64,000 nucleotides of DNA from JAFCUW01 sp049898325 (GTDB lineage: Bacteria; Pseudomonadota; Gammaproteobacteria; Burkholderiales; Burkholderiaceae_D), in NCBI RefSeq assembly GCF_049898325.1, contig NZ_JAFCXL010000004.1, positions 62,001 to 126,000 of the forward strand. The letters are read 5' to 3'. The position numbers and the translations under genes are program-made. Positions within the stretch are counted from its first letter, which is position 1, and every line of letters starts with the position of its first letter. The notes under the pieces were generated by a model. That model saw nothing but the letters and a program-made list of their open reading frames with translations, did not search any database and was not told where the DNA came from. Below are positions 17,224-24,628 of the stretch, in pieces.

Positions 17224-17239
17224 TTCCAGCGTTTGCTGA
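15830..17239 (+). CDS. Fused 3-oxoacid CoA-transferase (A+B), copy A
   Basis: 469 residues: an A subunit module (1-240, with VAIAGFGVGHSYPNSL in place of the usual GGFG.cG.p..L motif) joined to a B module (about 250-469) as in animal SCOT. The catalytic glutamate is in HAENGALGYE, equivalent to SENG(L/I)LG of AtoA/PcaJ. It moves CoA from succinyl-CoA or acetyl-CoA to an organic acid. It differs from copy B (26023-27438) at few residues (for example A/V, D/G and K/R, E/K, G/D) and at the last residues (GSSVC versus GTASVSA). Its start overlaps the DUF35 remnant stop. Confidence 0.86.
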   Translation: MTKIFTSAEAAVADIPDGASVAIAGFGVGHSYPNSLVIALKEQGARRLCLVANSLGAGEYRPELLLENGQVSKAILSFSARPGLPSLVEERAAAGELALEMVPQGILVERLRAAGAGLPAFYSPVTVGTPLAKNKEVRQFDGKQYVLEHALAVDYALIRGFRADTQGNVEFRGSSMHFHPSFAKGARVAIVEVEEIVEAGAIAPERVGLPGIFVARVVLSTKKVAVPKGAMRRRAPDTRREYFGKPALSRMELAERAAALLPENACVNLGSGLPTLVASHVAGRNITLHAENGALGYELLSESGTPDPDLFDAAGGFIEMRPGGALFDSVVSFEVARSGKLAAVLLGAYQVAQNGDLANWSVPGQVGGGIGGAMDLIAGASRLIIVMEHSDSKGRAKLVRECSYPLTAPRCVDVIVTDLALLVRRGEQFVIEEVAPGFSVDEVRALTGMDLLAAEQVGSMRPGAGSSVC

Positions 17240-17246
17240 GGGCCGG

Positions 17247-17307
17247 GATACACAGATCGGACAGTTCGATGCGCGTGGCGGATCGCCAGATGACGGCGCG
17301 CTAAGAT
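17247..17307 (+). promoter_or_regulatory. Island promoter 4: 18-bp motif and -10
   Basis: GATACACAGATCGGACAG at 17247-17264 and TAAGAT at 17302-17307, 37 nt apart, the same distance as in island promoters 1 and 3. The expected -35 place (17279-17284) reads CGGATC, a poor match, which fits an activator-dependent promoter. It lies upstream of the flavin reductase gene. Confidence 0.55.
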
Positions 17308-17364
17308 GAATTGTCCGGGTGTGCCTGTTGCCCCTTCGTCCCATTACTATTCGAGGAGTTCAAG

Positions 17365-17865
17365 ATGACCGATCAATTTAAGTTTCGCGAGGGCATGTCC
17401 CGGCTGGTCGGCGCAGTGACCGTGATCACCACCGACGGCCCGGCTGGCGCCGGCGGTTTTACCGCTTCGGCGGTGTGCAGCGTCACCGACGACCCGCCGA
17501 TGCTGGTCGTGTGCATGAACCGCAACAGCCGCCAGCACCAGGTATTCAGCGAAAATGGCGTTCTGTGCGTCAACGTGCTGACGGCCGAGCAGGAGCTCTT
17601 GTCGAAGGTGTTTGCCAGCGCCGCCACGGTGCCGGAGCGCTTTCAGCTGGGCCAGTGGAGCGTGCTCGACACTGGCGCCCCGGCGCTGCAACGGGCGCTG
17701 GTCAATTTCGATACCCGCATCGCCCAGACCATCGAGGCCGGCACCCACAGCATTTTTCTCTGCAACATAGTGACGGTGAGGATGGATGCGCAAGCCAATC
17801 TGGGCCTGGCTTACTTTGGTCGCCAGTACCATCCTGTGGGCGCGCAGGCCACCTGCGCGCAATGA
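17365..17865 (+). CDS. Flavin reductase (HpaC/RutF family)
   Basis: 166 residues, one flavin-reductase-like split-barrel domain: FREGMSRLVGAVTVITTDG at the N terminus, GGFTASAVCSVTDDPPMLVVCMN (about 31-53) which binds the flavin, ENGVLCVNVL, and a C-terminal FGRQYHPVG. Start ATG 17365 is set by GAGGAG at 17353-17358. It supplies reduced FMN/FAD to the two oxygenases at 8256 and 9518, although it sits 7 kb away; the shared promoter motif would keep the partners co-expressed. Confidence 0.87.
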   Translation: MTDQFKFREGMSRLVGAVTVITTDGPAGAGGFTASAVCSVTDDPPMLVVCMNRNSRQHQVFSENGVLCVNVLTAEQELLSKVFASAATVPERFQLGQWSVLDTGAPALQRALVNFDTRIAQTIEAGTHSIFLCNIVTVRMDAQANLGLAYFGRQYHPVGAQATCAQ

Positions 17866-17871
17866 GCTGAT

Positions 17872-18822
17872 ATGGACAGGTTCCTTTCGATCGAAGCGTT
17901 TGTCACGGTAGCGAAAAGCGGCAGTTTTGCCGAGGCTGCAAGGCAGATGCGGGTGTCGAAGTCGGTGATCACGACCCGGGTGCAGCAGCTCGAAGACTAC
18001 GTCAGCACGCCGCTGTTTCATCGCAATACGCGCAACGTGCGCCTGTCCGAATTCGGCCTGGCCTTCTTCCACGATTGCAGCGAACTGGTGTGCAAGACCG
18101 ATTGTCTGGTCGACCAGATGCGTGAACACCAGGGCCTGTTCGTCGGGCAGCTAAAAATCCATGCGCTGCCCGGCTTTGTGCTCGGACATCTCGCGGCCTA
18201 CCTGTGCGAGTTCCAGGAGCAGTACCGTCACATCGTGCTCGATCTGTTCGTCAGCGATATGGTGGTCGATCCCATCAAGGCAGGGGTCGACTGTTCGCTG
18301 CAGATATTCCATACCCCATCGGAAGACATCATCGCCAGGAAGATATTCCCGGTACGGCGCGTGTTCTGCGCTTCGCCCGCATATCTCGAGCGCCATGGCG
18401 TCCCCGCCGATCCCCGCGATCTGCACGGGCACCGGATCGGCCTGTATTCCGGCTATCCGACGCGCGACCGCTGGCTGTTCCACCGCGAAGAGGAAAAAAT
18501 CGTGCTGGACCTGAAGCCTGCGCTGCGCAGCAACAGCGTGCATTTGCTCAAGGAGTATGCGCTCGAGGGCGCCGGCATTGTTTGCATTCCGACCCTGGTC
18601 GCATCCGAGAGCATCCAGAGCGGCGCGTTGCACGTGATTATCCCCAACTGGCAGTTATCGTCGTTCTGGCTGTCGATCGTGTACCCGCGCAGCCACCGCG
18701 GCGGCGCCAAGCTGAGACTGTTCGCCCAGGCCCTGCAGGAGCGCTATGCCGGCGAGCCGCCATGGGACCGCGCGCTCACCGACAGTGGCATCTTGCCACG
18801 TACGCTGATCGATTCGCCATGA
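17872..18822 (+). CDS. LysR-family transcriptional regulator
   Basis: 316 residues. N-terminal HTH (about 3-60): LSIEAFVTVAKSGSFAEAARQMRVSKSVITTRVQQLE, then a substrate-binding domain (90-300) with GQLKIHALPGFVLGHLAAYL. It starts 6 nt after the flavin reductase stop and is transcribed with it. Such regulators usually control an adjacent operon; here the hydroxyquinol/hydroquinone genes that follow (18881 onward) are the natural target. No clear T-N11-A site was identified. Confidence 0.87.
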   Translation: MDRFLSIEAFVTVAKSGSFAEAARQMRVSKSVITTRVQQLEDYVSTPLFHRNTRNVRLSEFGLAFFHDCSELVCKTDCLVDQMREHQGLFVGQLKIHALPGFVLGHLAAYLCEFQEQYRHIVLDLFVSDMVVDPIKAGVDCSLQIFHTPSEDIIARKIFPVRRVFCASPAYLERHGVPADPRDLHGHRIGLYSGYPTRDRWLFHREEEKIVLDLKPALRSNSVHLLKEYALEGAGIVCIPTLVASESIQSGALHVIIPNWQLSSFWLSIVYPRSHRGGAKLRLFAQALQERYAGEPPWDRALTDSGILPRTLIDSP

Positions 18823-18880
18823 ATGCCGGGCGCCGCTGGCGCACGCAGGCATCAACAACGACAGGGTAAGGAGGACGACG

Positions 18881-19813
18881 ATGGAACATGACACGATACA
18901 GAATCGGGCCGGCGCTGGTGCGGCCGGCGAGCTAGCCGACGTCGACGAACACACGATCACCGCACTGGTAAACGGCCGGATTGCTGCCACGGCGGCGCCG
19001 CGCCTGGCGCAGATCGTCGCGGCGTTGACGCGCCACCTGCACGACTTTGCGCGCGAGGTGCGCCTCGACGAAGACGAGCTGATGGCGGCAATCGCTTTCA
19101 TGACCGAGGTAGGACAGATGTCCGATGCCCGGCGCCAGGAATGCATCCTGTTGTCCGACGTACTGGGGCTGTCGATGCTGGTGACGGCGCAAAGCCGGCG
19201 CAAGCCGGCCGGGTGCACCGAGGCCACCGTATTCGGCCCGTTTCATGTGCCTGATTCGCCCGAGCATGCGCCCGGCGACGATATCGCCAATGGCGCCCCG
19301 GGCGCGCCATGCTTCGTGCGCGGGGTGGTCAGGACGCTCGACGGCACACCGGTCGCTGGCGCCAAAATCGAAGTGTGGCAGGCCGACGAGGCAGGTTGCT
19401 ACGATGTCCAGTATGCCGGCCTGGAACAGGCGCGCGCCCGCGCCACCTTGCGCACCGACGCCCACGGCGCTTACCGCTTCCGCAGCATCGTCGCCAGCCC
19501 CTATCCGATTCCCCACGACGGACCGGTCGGCCGGCTGCTGGCAGCGTTGGGACGCCATCCGTGGCGGCCCGCCCATCTGCATTTCATGATCACGGCCGAC
19601 GCATGCGAGCCCTTGATCACCCATGTGTTTCGCGCCGGCGCCCCCTACCTTGATGCGGACGCCGTGTTCGGCGTGCGCCAGTCGCTGATCGCCGAATGGC
19701 GCCTGCACCCGCCAGGGCCGGGTCCCGGTGGCGTGACGCTTGCGCAGCCGTTCTACACGCTCGACTTCGATTTTGTCCTCAATGCCAGCGCAGGCGTGAG
19801 CGAAAGCGCTTGA
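18881..19813 (+). CDS. Hydroxyquinol 1,2-dioxygenase (intradiol)
   Basis: 310 residues. N-terminal dimerisation domain (1-105), then the beta-sandwich catalytic domain. The four non-heme Fe(III) ligands are visible: Tyr174 (GCYDVQY), Tyr208 (SPYPIPHDGPVG), His232 and His234 (RPAHLHF); spacing agrees with known hydroxyquinol dioxygenases. TEATVFGPFHVP and YPIPHDGPVG favour hydroxyquinol over catechol as substrate. It cleaves 1,2,4-trihydroxybenzene to maleylacetate, which the reductase at 23497 then uses. Start ATG 18881 follows a perfect AAGGAGG. Confidence 0.87.
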   Translation: MEHDTIQNRAGAGAAGELADVDEHTITALVNGRIAATAAPRLAQIVAALTRHLHDFAREVRLDEDELMAAIAFMTEVGQMSDARRQECILLSDVLGLSMLVTAQSRRKPAGCTEATVFGPFHVPDSPEHAPGDDIANGAPGAPCFVRGVVRTLDGTPVAGAKIEVWQADEAGCYDVQYAGLEQARARATLRTDAHGAYRFRSIVASPYPIPHDGPVGRLLAALGRHPWRPAHLHFMITADACEPLITHVFRAGAPYLDADAVFGVRQSLIAEWRLHPPGPGPGGVTLAQPFYTLDFDFVLNASAGVSESA

Positions 19814-19814
19814 G

Positions 19815-20117
19815 ATGATCAAGCATATCGTGATGTGGCAGTTGAAAGAGGAAGCGGCGGGCCGCACCCGCGCCGGCAACGCCAGGCTGGTCAAGGCATG
19901 GCTCGAGGCGTGCCGCGACGCCATTCCTGACATCCTGTGCTTCGACGCCGTGCTCACCCAGGAGGGCATGGCGGCAAGCTGTGACGTCATGCTGTATGCG
20001 GCTTTCCCATCGCGCGCCGCGCTCGAGGCGTATCTGGCGCATCCCCTGCACCAGCGCCTCAAGCAGCGTATGGCGCCGTTGTGCGATGCCAGGCACTGCT
20101 TCGACTACGAAGTGTGA
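19815..20117 (+). CDS. Dabb-family small protein
   Basis: 100 residues with the stress-responsive A/B-barrel (Dabb) start MIKHIVMWQLKEEA and the end HCFDYEV. Dimeric ferredoxin-like barrels of this type act as small cyclases, decarboxylases or ring-cleavage accessory enzymes. It starts one base after the hydroxyquinol dioxygenase stop, so it is in the same transcript. Possible roles are isomerising a ring-cleavage product or keeping the dioxygenase active; neither is shown by sequence. Confidence 0.8.
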   Translation: MIKHIVMWQLKEEAAGRTRAGNARLVKAWLEACRDAIPDILCFDAVLTQEGMAASCDVMLYAAFPSRAALEAYLAHPLHQRLKQRMAPLCDARHCFDYEV

Positions 20118-20251
20118 TGCACACTGTTCTGAAAATGCGAACAAAGTGGTCGGCAGGCAGGCACTACTGCGTTGCTGGCGCAATGGCTACACTCGTTTTC
20201 GTTCGACCGGTGAACCGGCGGTATTTTTTTGCAGCGATAGAGGAGAGCAAG

Positions 20252-20752
20252 GTGGGATATACAACAAAGTTCGGCTCGCTGGAGAGCTACGAAAAGGGCG
20301 GCGTCCAGGTCATCAACGACGACGTCAAGAATTACGCGTTCTCGAATTGCTTCGATATCGCGAGCCGGTCCAGGCCCTACGAGAAGGTGGTGTTCGGCAT
20401 CAACCAGATCTACGTGCTCGAGGTGCTGCGCGCCGAAGGCGAGTCGCCGTGGTACACCTGTGCACACGACGAATTCGCCTTGTGCATGGACAAGGACGTC
20501 GACATCCACCTGGTCAAGCTTGAAGCGGCCCAGCAGGTCGCCGATGCGGAGCACAACGGCGCCGTTCTGTTGGACGGCCCGCCCCGGGGCGCGCGCATGG
20601 GCTGGATGCGCCTCAAGCGCGGCCACCAGGCCATGCTGCCGGCCCGTACCGCCTACCAGTTTCGGGCGCCCGAAGCGGGCGTCATCGTCCTGCAGACCTG
20701 CCAGGGCGAGCTGTCGGTCGAAAAATGGGCGGACATCTGCCAGGCAGCCTGA
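20252..20752 (+). CDS. hapC: Hydroquinone dioxygenase, small subunit
   Basis: 166 residues from GTG 20252, chosen because AGGAGAG lies just upstream; the longer open frame to 20081 has no SD and overlaps the Dabb gene. The size equals that of HapC/PnpC (about 165). Sequence features: YAFSNCFDIASRSRPYEKVVFGINQIYVLEVLR, a cupin-like strand pattern. The small subunit has no metal site and shapes the active site of the large subunit. The assignment rests on size, on pairing with the next gene and on the two genes that follow (hapE and hapF types). Confidence 0.8.
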   Translation: MGYTTKFGSLESYEKGGVQVINDDVKNYAFSNCFDIASRSRPYEKVVFGINQIYVLEVLRAEGESPWYTCAHDEFALCMDKDVDIHLVKLEAAQQVADAEHNGAVLLDGPPRGARMGWMRLKRGHQAMLPARTAYQFRAPEAGVIVLQTCQGELSVEKWADICQAA

Positions 20753-20778
20753 GACTCTCACCTTAAAGGATCATCCCA

Positions 20779-21783
20779 ATGGACATCGCAACGACATTCC
20801 GCTCCGTGGCCACCGACCCGCATCCGGTGCATGGCTACAAGGGCTATCAGCTGGGCGACTTTGCGTTCGAACGCGACGAATATTTTGCCCATATCCGCTG
20901 GAGCACCGCCGACGGCAAGCCAGCTTCGCACACCATGGACGCCGGCGACTTCCTGCGCGCCCTGATGCGCGACGTCGGCTGGGGCTTCTTTTACGGATGG
21001 GTCAATTTCGACAACGTGTTCGGCACCACCAACCATTACAAGTCGGTGGACGTGTTTGCCGGCACGTACAACGCCAGCTATAAAAAATCGAATGTCGACT
21101 TGCTGCAGAACTTCCCGACCGAGGAAGTGCGCGTGACCTTCGTCGACATGCTGGAAGACTGGACCAATGCAGGCTTCGATCCCTATGCCGCGCCGCAGGA
21201 GACCGGAGCGCCCTACGGCCGCAAGAATGGCAGCAACCTCGACGCCGTGCGCCGCGTTCGCCAGCTCGCCGAGCGCTGCGTCGGACTGAAGGACGATCTG
21301 GCGATGCGCACCGATGCCGGCGGGTATCCGGTCAACCGGGCCTTTGCCGACATACCGCAGGATGCACCGGAACTGCATCCCGAGCCGGGCTTCGAAAACG
21401 AGGTCCACGCCTTCAATCTGTTCGCCTACCTGTCGCGTTCGGACGTGGTGTGGAATCCCTCATTCACCTCGGTGGTCAAGCACAGCTACATGTGCCCGAC
21501 CACCGAAGAGCACAAACTGCCTATTGTGCATGGCAACGACCGGGTCGAGTGGTTCTTCCAGATGTCCGATGAAATCATCTGGGATTGCGGCGACAAGAAC
21601 ACGGCCGAGCCCCGGGCGCGCGTGGTGATGAAGCCCGGCGATATGGCAGCCATGCCGGCCGATGTACGCCATCAGGGCTTTTCGCCGAAGCGCTCCATGC
21701 TGCTGGTGTGGGAGAACGGATCGCCGCAAATCGTCTACGACATCATCGAAGGCCGTGCGCCGGTCAATCCGGTGTCCTTCTAG
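20779..21783 (+). CDS. hapD: Hydroquinone dioxygenase, large (catalytic) subunit
   Basis: 334 residues, the HapD/PnpD size. Candidate Fe(II) ligands line up with those known for PnpD: His251, Asn253, Glu257 (VHGNDRVEWFF) and His298 (ADVRHQGFSP), each five positions lower than in PnpD. It opens hydroquinone between C1 and C2 to 4-hydroxymuconic semialdehyde. SD AAAGGA precedes ATG 20779. It pairs with hapC 26 nt upstream; hapE and the maleylacetate reductase follow. Confidence 0.86.
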   Translation: MDIATTFRSVATDPHPVHGYKGYQLGDFAFERDEYFAHIRWSTADGKPASHTMDAGDFLRALMRDVGWGFFYGWVNFDNVFGTTNHYKSVDVFAGTYNASYKKSNVDLLQNFPTEEVRVTFVDMLEDWTNAGFDPYAAPQETGAPYGRKNGSNLDAVRRVRQLAERCVGLKDDLAMRTDAGGYPVNRAFADIPQDAPELHPEPGFENEVHAFNLFAYLSRSDVVWNPSFTSVVKHSYMCPTTEEHKLPIVHGNDRVEWFFQMSDEIIWDCGDKNTAEPRARVVMKPGDMAAMPADVRHQGFSPKRSMLLVWENGSPQIVYDIIEGRAPVNPVSF

Positions 21784-21981
21784 CGTGGTGCGTGCCTGAC
21801 GCGCAGTCGGGCCGCGCGATCTGTGCCACTGCCGGCATCTTTATCGAGGCAATTTCGCCCTCGCCACACCAGGCAAGGCCTGTTCCCCGACGCGCGGCGT
21901 AGACCGCGTGTCATTGCCCGGCCGGGACGTCCCGGCCGCGGCGCCGCGCGCCCATGCTGGTGCGAACTATACGGAGTCTGC

Positions 21982-23445
21982 ATGCAAACCCAACTTTTCA
22001 TTAACGGCAAATTCGTCCCTGCCGAGGACGGCGCGACCCTGCCGGTGCTCAATCCGCACGACAATTCGGTGATTGCCAACGTGGCGATGGCCGGCCCGGC
22101 CGACATCGACAAGGCGGTGGCCGCGGCACGCAAGGCGTTTCCGAAGTGGGCGCGCATGGCGGCAATGGAGCGCGGCCGTCTGTTGCTCAAGCTGGCGGAC
22201 GCGATCGAAGCGAATGCCGACGAGCTGGCCCGCCTGGAGTCGATGGACACTGGCCATCCGCTGCGCGACACCCGCCACCTCGACGTGCCGCGCACGGCGC
22301 TGACGTTCCGCTATTTCGGCGGCATGGCCGACAAGCTCGAGGGCAGTGTGATTCCGGTCGAGGCGGGGTTTCTCAACTATATGCTGCGCGAACCGATCGG
22401 CGTGGTCGGCCAGGTGGTGCCATGGAATTTCCCGCTGATGTTTACCAGCTGGAAGATGGCGCCGGCGCTGGCGGCTGGCAATTGCATCGTGATGAAGCCG
22501 GCCGAGCTGACGCCGCTGGCAACGCTGCGCATCGCCGAATTGATGGCCGAAGTCGGCTTTCCGCCGGGCGTCGTCAACATCGTGCCCGGCCTGGGTCATG
22601 TGGCCGGGCAGTACCTGGCCGAGCACGACGATGTCGACAAGATTGCCTTCACCGGCTCGACGGCGACCGGCCGCCGCATCGTCCATGCCTCTGCCGGCAA
22701 CCTCAAGAAAGTGCAGCTGGAGCTCGGTGGCAAGGGCGCCAACATCGTGTTCGGCGATGCCAATATCGCCGCTGCTGTCAACGGCTCGGCCTTCGCCATC
22801 TTCCACAACCAGGGGCAGGCGTGCATCGCTGGCTCGCGCCTGGTCCTGCACAAATCGATCGCCGATGAATTCATCGAGCGCTTTGCGCGGCTGGCCGCCT
22901 CGATCAGGATTGGCGACCCGCTCGATCCATCGACCGAGATGGGACCGCTCACTTCAATCGAGCACCGCGATCGCGTGCTCTCGTATGTGGATGTCGCCTT
23001 GTCCGAAGGCGGCCGCGTGATCCTGGGAGGCAAGGTGCCGTCCGACCCGACACTGGCGCGGGGCTGCTACGTCGAGCCGACCATTGTCGAGGCCAAACCG
23101 ACCGACCGCGTCAGCCAGGAGGAAGTATTCGGGCCCTTCGTGTCGGTGGCAACGTTCGAGACCGACGAGGAAGCGCTGGCCATCGCCAACGGTACCGAAT
23201 ATGGCCTGGGCGGCGGCTTGTGGACCAATGACCTGACCCGCGCGCATCTGCTTGCGCGCAACATGAAGGCGGGCATGGTGTGGGTCAACTGTTACAAGCG
23301 CGTCAATCCGGCGTCGCCCTTCGGCGGCGTCGGCAAGTCCGGGTATGGTCGCGAGATGGGTTTCGAAGTGATGCGTGAATACACCCAGGCCAAGTCGGTG
23401 TGGGTCAATGTCGACGCCGGACTGGCGCCATACTATCCGCGCTAA
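21982..23445 (+). CDS. hapE: 4-hydroxymuconic semialdehyde dehydrogenase (ALDH family)
   Basis: 487 residues from ATG 21982 (SD GGAG), exactly the length of PnpE-type enzymes. ALDH hallmarks: VPWNFPLMFTSWKMAPAL, FTGSTATGRRI, catalytic Glu in ELGGKGANIVF, and catalytic Cys in NQGQACIAGSR. It oxidises 4-hydroxymuconic semialdehyde to maleylacetate with NAD(P)+. The 198-bp gap before it holds no gene. Other aldehydes are possible for this family; the context gives the name. Confidence 0.83.
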   Translation: MQTQLFINGKFVPAEDGATLPVLNPHDNSVIANVAMAGPADIDKAVAAARKAFPKWARMAAMERGRLLLKLADAIEANADELARLESMDTGHPLRDTRHLDVPRTALTFRYFGGMADKLEGSVIPVEAGFLNYMLREPIGVVGQVVPWNFPLMFTSWKMAPALAAGNCIVMKPAELTPLATLRIAELMAEVGFPPGVVNIVPGLGHVAGQYLAEHDDVDKIAFTGSTATGRRIVHASAGNLKKVQLELGGKGANIVFGDANIAAAVNGSAFAIFHNQGQACIAGSRLVLHKSIADEFIERFARLAASIRIGDPLDPSTEMGPLTSIEHRDRVLSYVDVALSEGGRVILGGKVPSDPTLARGCYVEPTIVEAKPTDRVSQEEVFGPFVSVATFETDEEALAIANGTEYGLGGGLWTNDLTRAHLLARNMKAGMVWVNCYKRVNPASPFGGVGKSGYGREMGFEVMREYTQAKSVWVNVDAGLAPYYPR

Positions 23446-23496
23446 GCGACTGCGACTGCTGCCGCGGCTGCGGCCCGTTGAATGAAAGGAAACAGC

Positions 23497-24567
23497 ATGA
23501 CAGGTACCAGCAACTTTGTATTCGACAGTCGCCTGCCGCGGGTGGTGTTTCGCCCCGGCAGCCTGCGCCAGGTGGGGCAGGAGATTGAATTGCTTGGCGC
23601 GCGGCGCGCGCTGGTATTGTGCACACCCGAACAGCGCGCCAGCGCCGAAGCGGTGCGCGATGCCATCGGCGCGCGCTGCGCCGGCATTTTCGACCGCGCC
23701 GTCATGCACGTGCCGATTGAAACGGCGCGCAGCGCGCGCGCCCTTGCCAGTGAACTGGGCGCCGATTGCGCCATCGCCATCGGCGGCGGTTCCACGACCG
23801 GCCTGGGCAAGGCGATCGCGCTGGAATCGGCGCTGCCGATCCTGGCCATTCCCACCACCTACGCCGGCAGCGAAATGACGCCGATCTACGGGATTACTGA
23901 AGGCGGCATCAAGAAAACCGGGCGTGACGCGCGGGTGCTGCCCCGCACCGTCATCTACGATCCCGAGCTGACGCTGAGCCTGCCCGTGGGGCTGTCGGTC
24001 ACCAGCGGCATCAATGCAATTGCCCATGCGGCCGAGGGCCTGTATGCGCAGGATGCCAACCCGATCATGTCGTTGCTGGCCGAAGAAGGCATCCGCGCGC
24101 TGGCCGACGGCCTCGTGCGCATCGTCGCCGACCCGGCCGACATCGCAGCCCGCAGCGACGCGCTGTACGGCGCCTGGCTGTGCGGCACGGTGCTCGGCAG
24201 CGTCGGCATGGCCCTGCACCATAAGCTGTGCCACACCGTCGGCGGCAGCTTCAATTTGCCGCATGCGGAAACCCACACGGCCATTCTGCCGCACGCGCTT
24301 GCTTATAACGCCGCGGCGGCGCCGCAGGCCATGCAGCGCATTGCGCGCGCGCTCGGCGCCGACGACGCCGCGCGCGGTATGGCAGCCCTGGCGCGCCGCC
24401 TGGGTGCGCCGCTCGCGCTGCGCGAGCTGGGTATGCGCGAAGAAGACCTGGATCGCTGCGCCGCCCTGGCCACCGAAAATGCGTACTGGAACCCGCGTCC
24501 GGTCGAACTGGCGGCGATTCGCGGCCTGTTGGACGATGCCTGGCATGGGCGCGTCCCCGGCGCTTGA
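23497..24567 (+). CDS. hapF: Maleylacetate reductase
   Basis: 356 residues, iron-type alcohol dehydrogenase superfamily. NAD-binding: IGGGSTTGLGKAIAL (about 94-108); TTYAGSEMTPIYGIT is the signature of maleylacetate reductases; metal-site stretch NAIAHAAEGLYA and HHKLCHTVGG follow. It reduces maleylacetate to 3-oxoadipate, joining the hydroxyquinol and hydroquinone branches and feeding pcaIJF. Met at 23497 is preferred (AAAGGA six bases upstream) to the ATG at 23482. It converges on the PrpD gene with a 61-bp gap. Confidence 0.9.
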   Translation: MTGTSNFVFDSRLPRVVFRPGSLRQVGQEIELLGARRALVLCTPEQRASAEAVRDAIGARCAGIFDRAVMHVPIETARSARALASELGADCAIAIGGGSTTGLGKAIALESALPILAIPTTYAGSEMTPIYGITEGGIKKTGRDARVLPRTVIYDPELTLSLPVGLSVTSGINAIAHAAEGLYAQDANPIMSLLAEEGIRALADGLVRIVADPADIAARSDALYGAWLCGTVLGSVGMALHHKLCHTVGGSFNLPHAETHTAILPHALAYNAAAAPQAMQRIARALGADDAARGMAALARRLGAPLALRELGMREEDLDRCAALATENAYWNPRPVELAAIRGLLDDAWHGRVPGA

Positions 24568-24628
24568 AAGCGGCGAGGGCGGCTTGAGAGGACTGGTACT
24601 GCGGCCGATGCCTGCGCCGGCAGGTTTC

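Noticed and set aside
20118..20251. Sixth copy of the island 18-bp motif before hapC
   Set aside because: GTGGTCGG resembles part of the motif, but the rest does not match and no -10 lies 37 nt downstream.
20081..20251. Longer N terminus for the HapC-like protein
   Set aside because: Would overlap the Dabb gene and lacks an SD; GTG 20252 has AGGAGAG and gives the family length.
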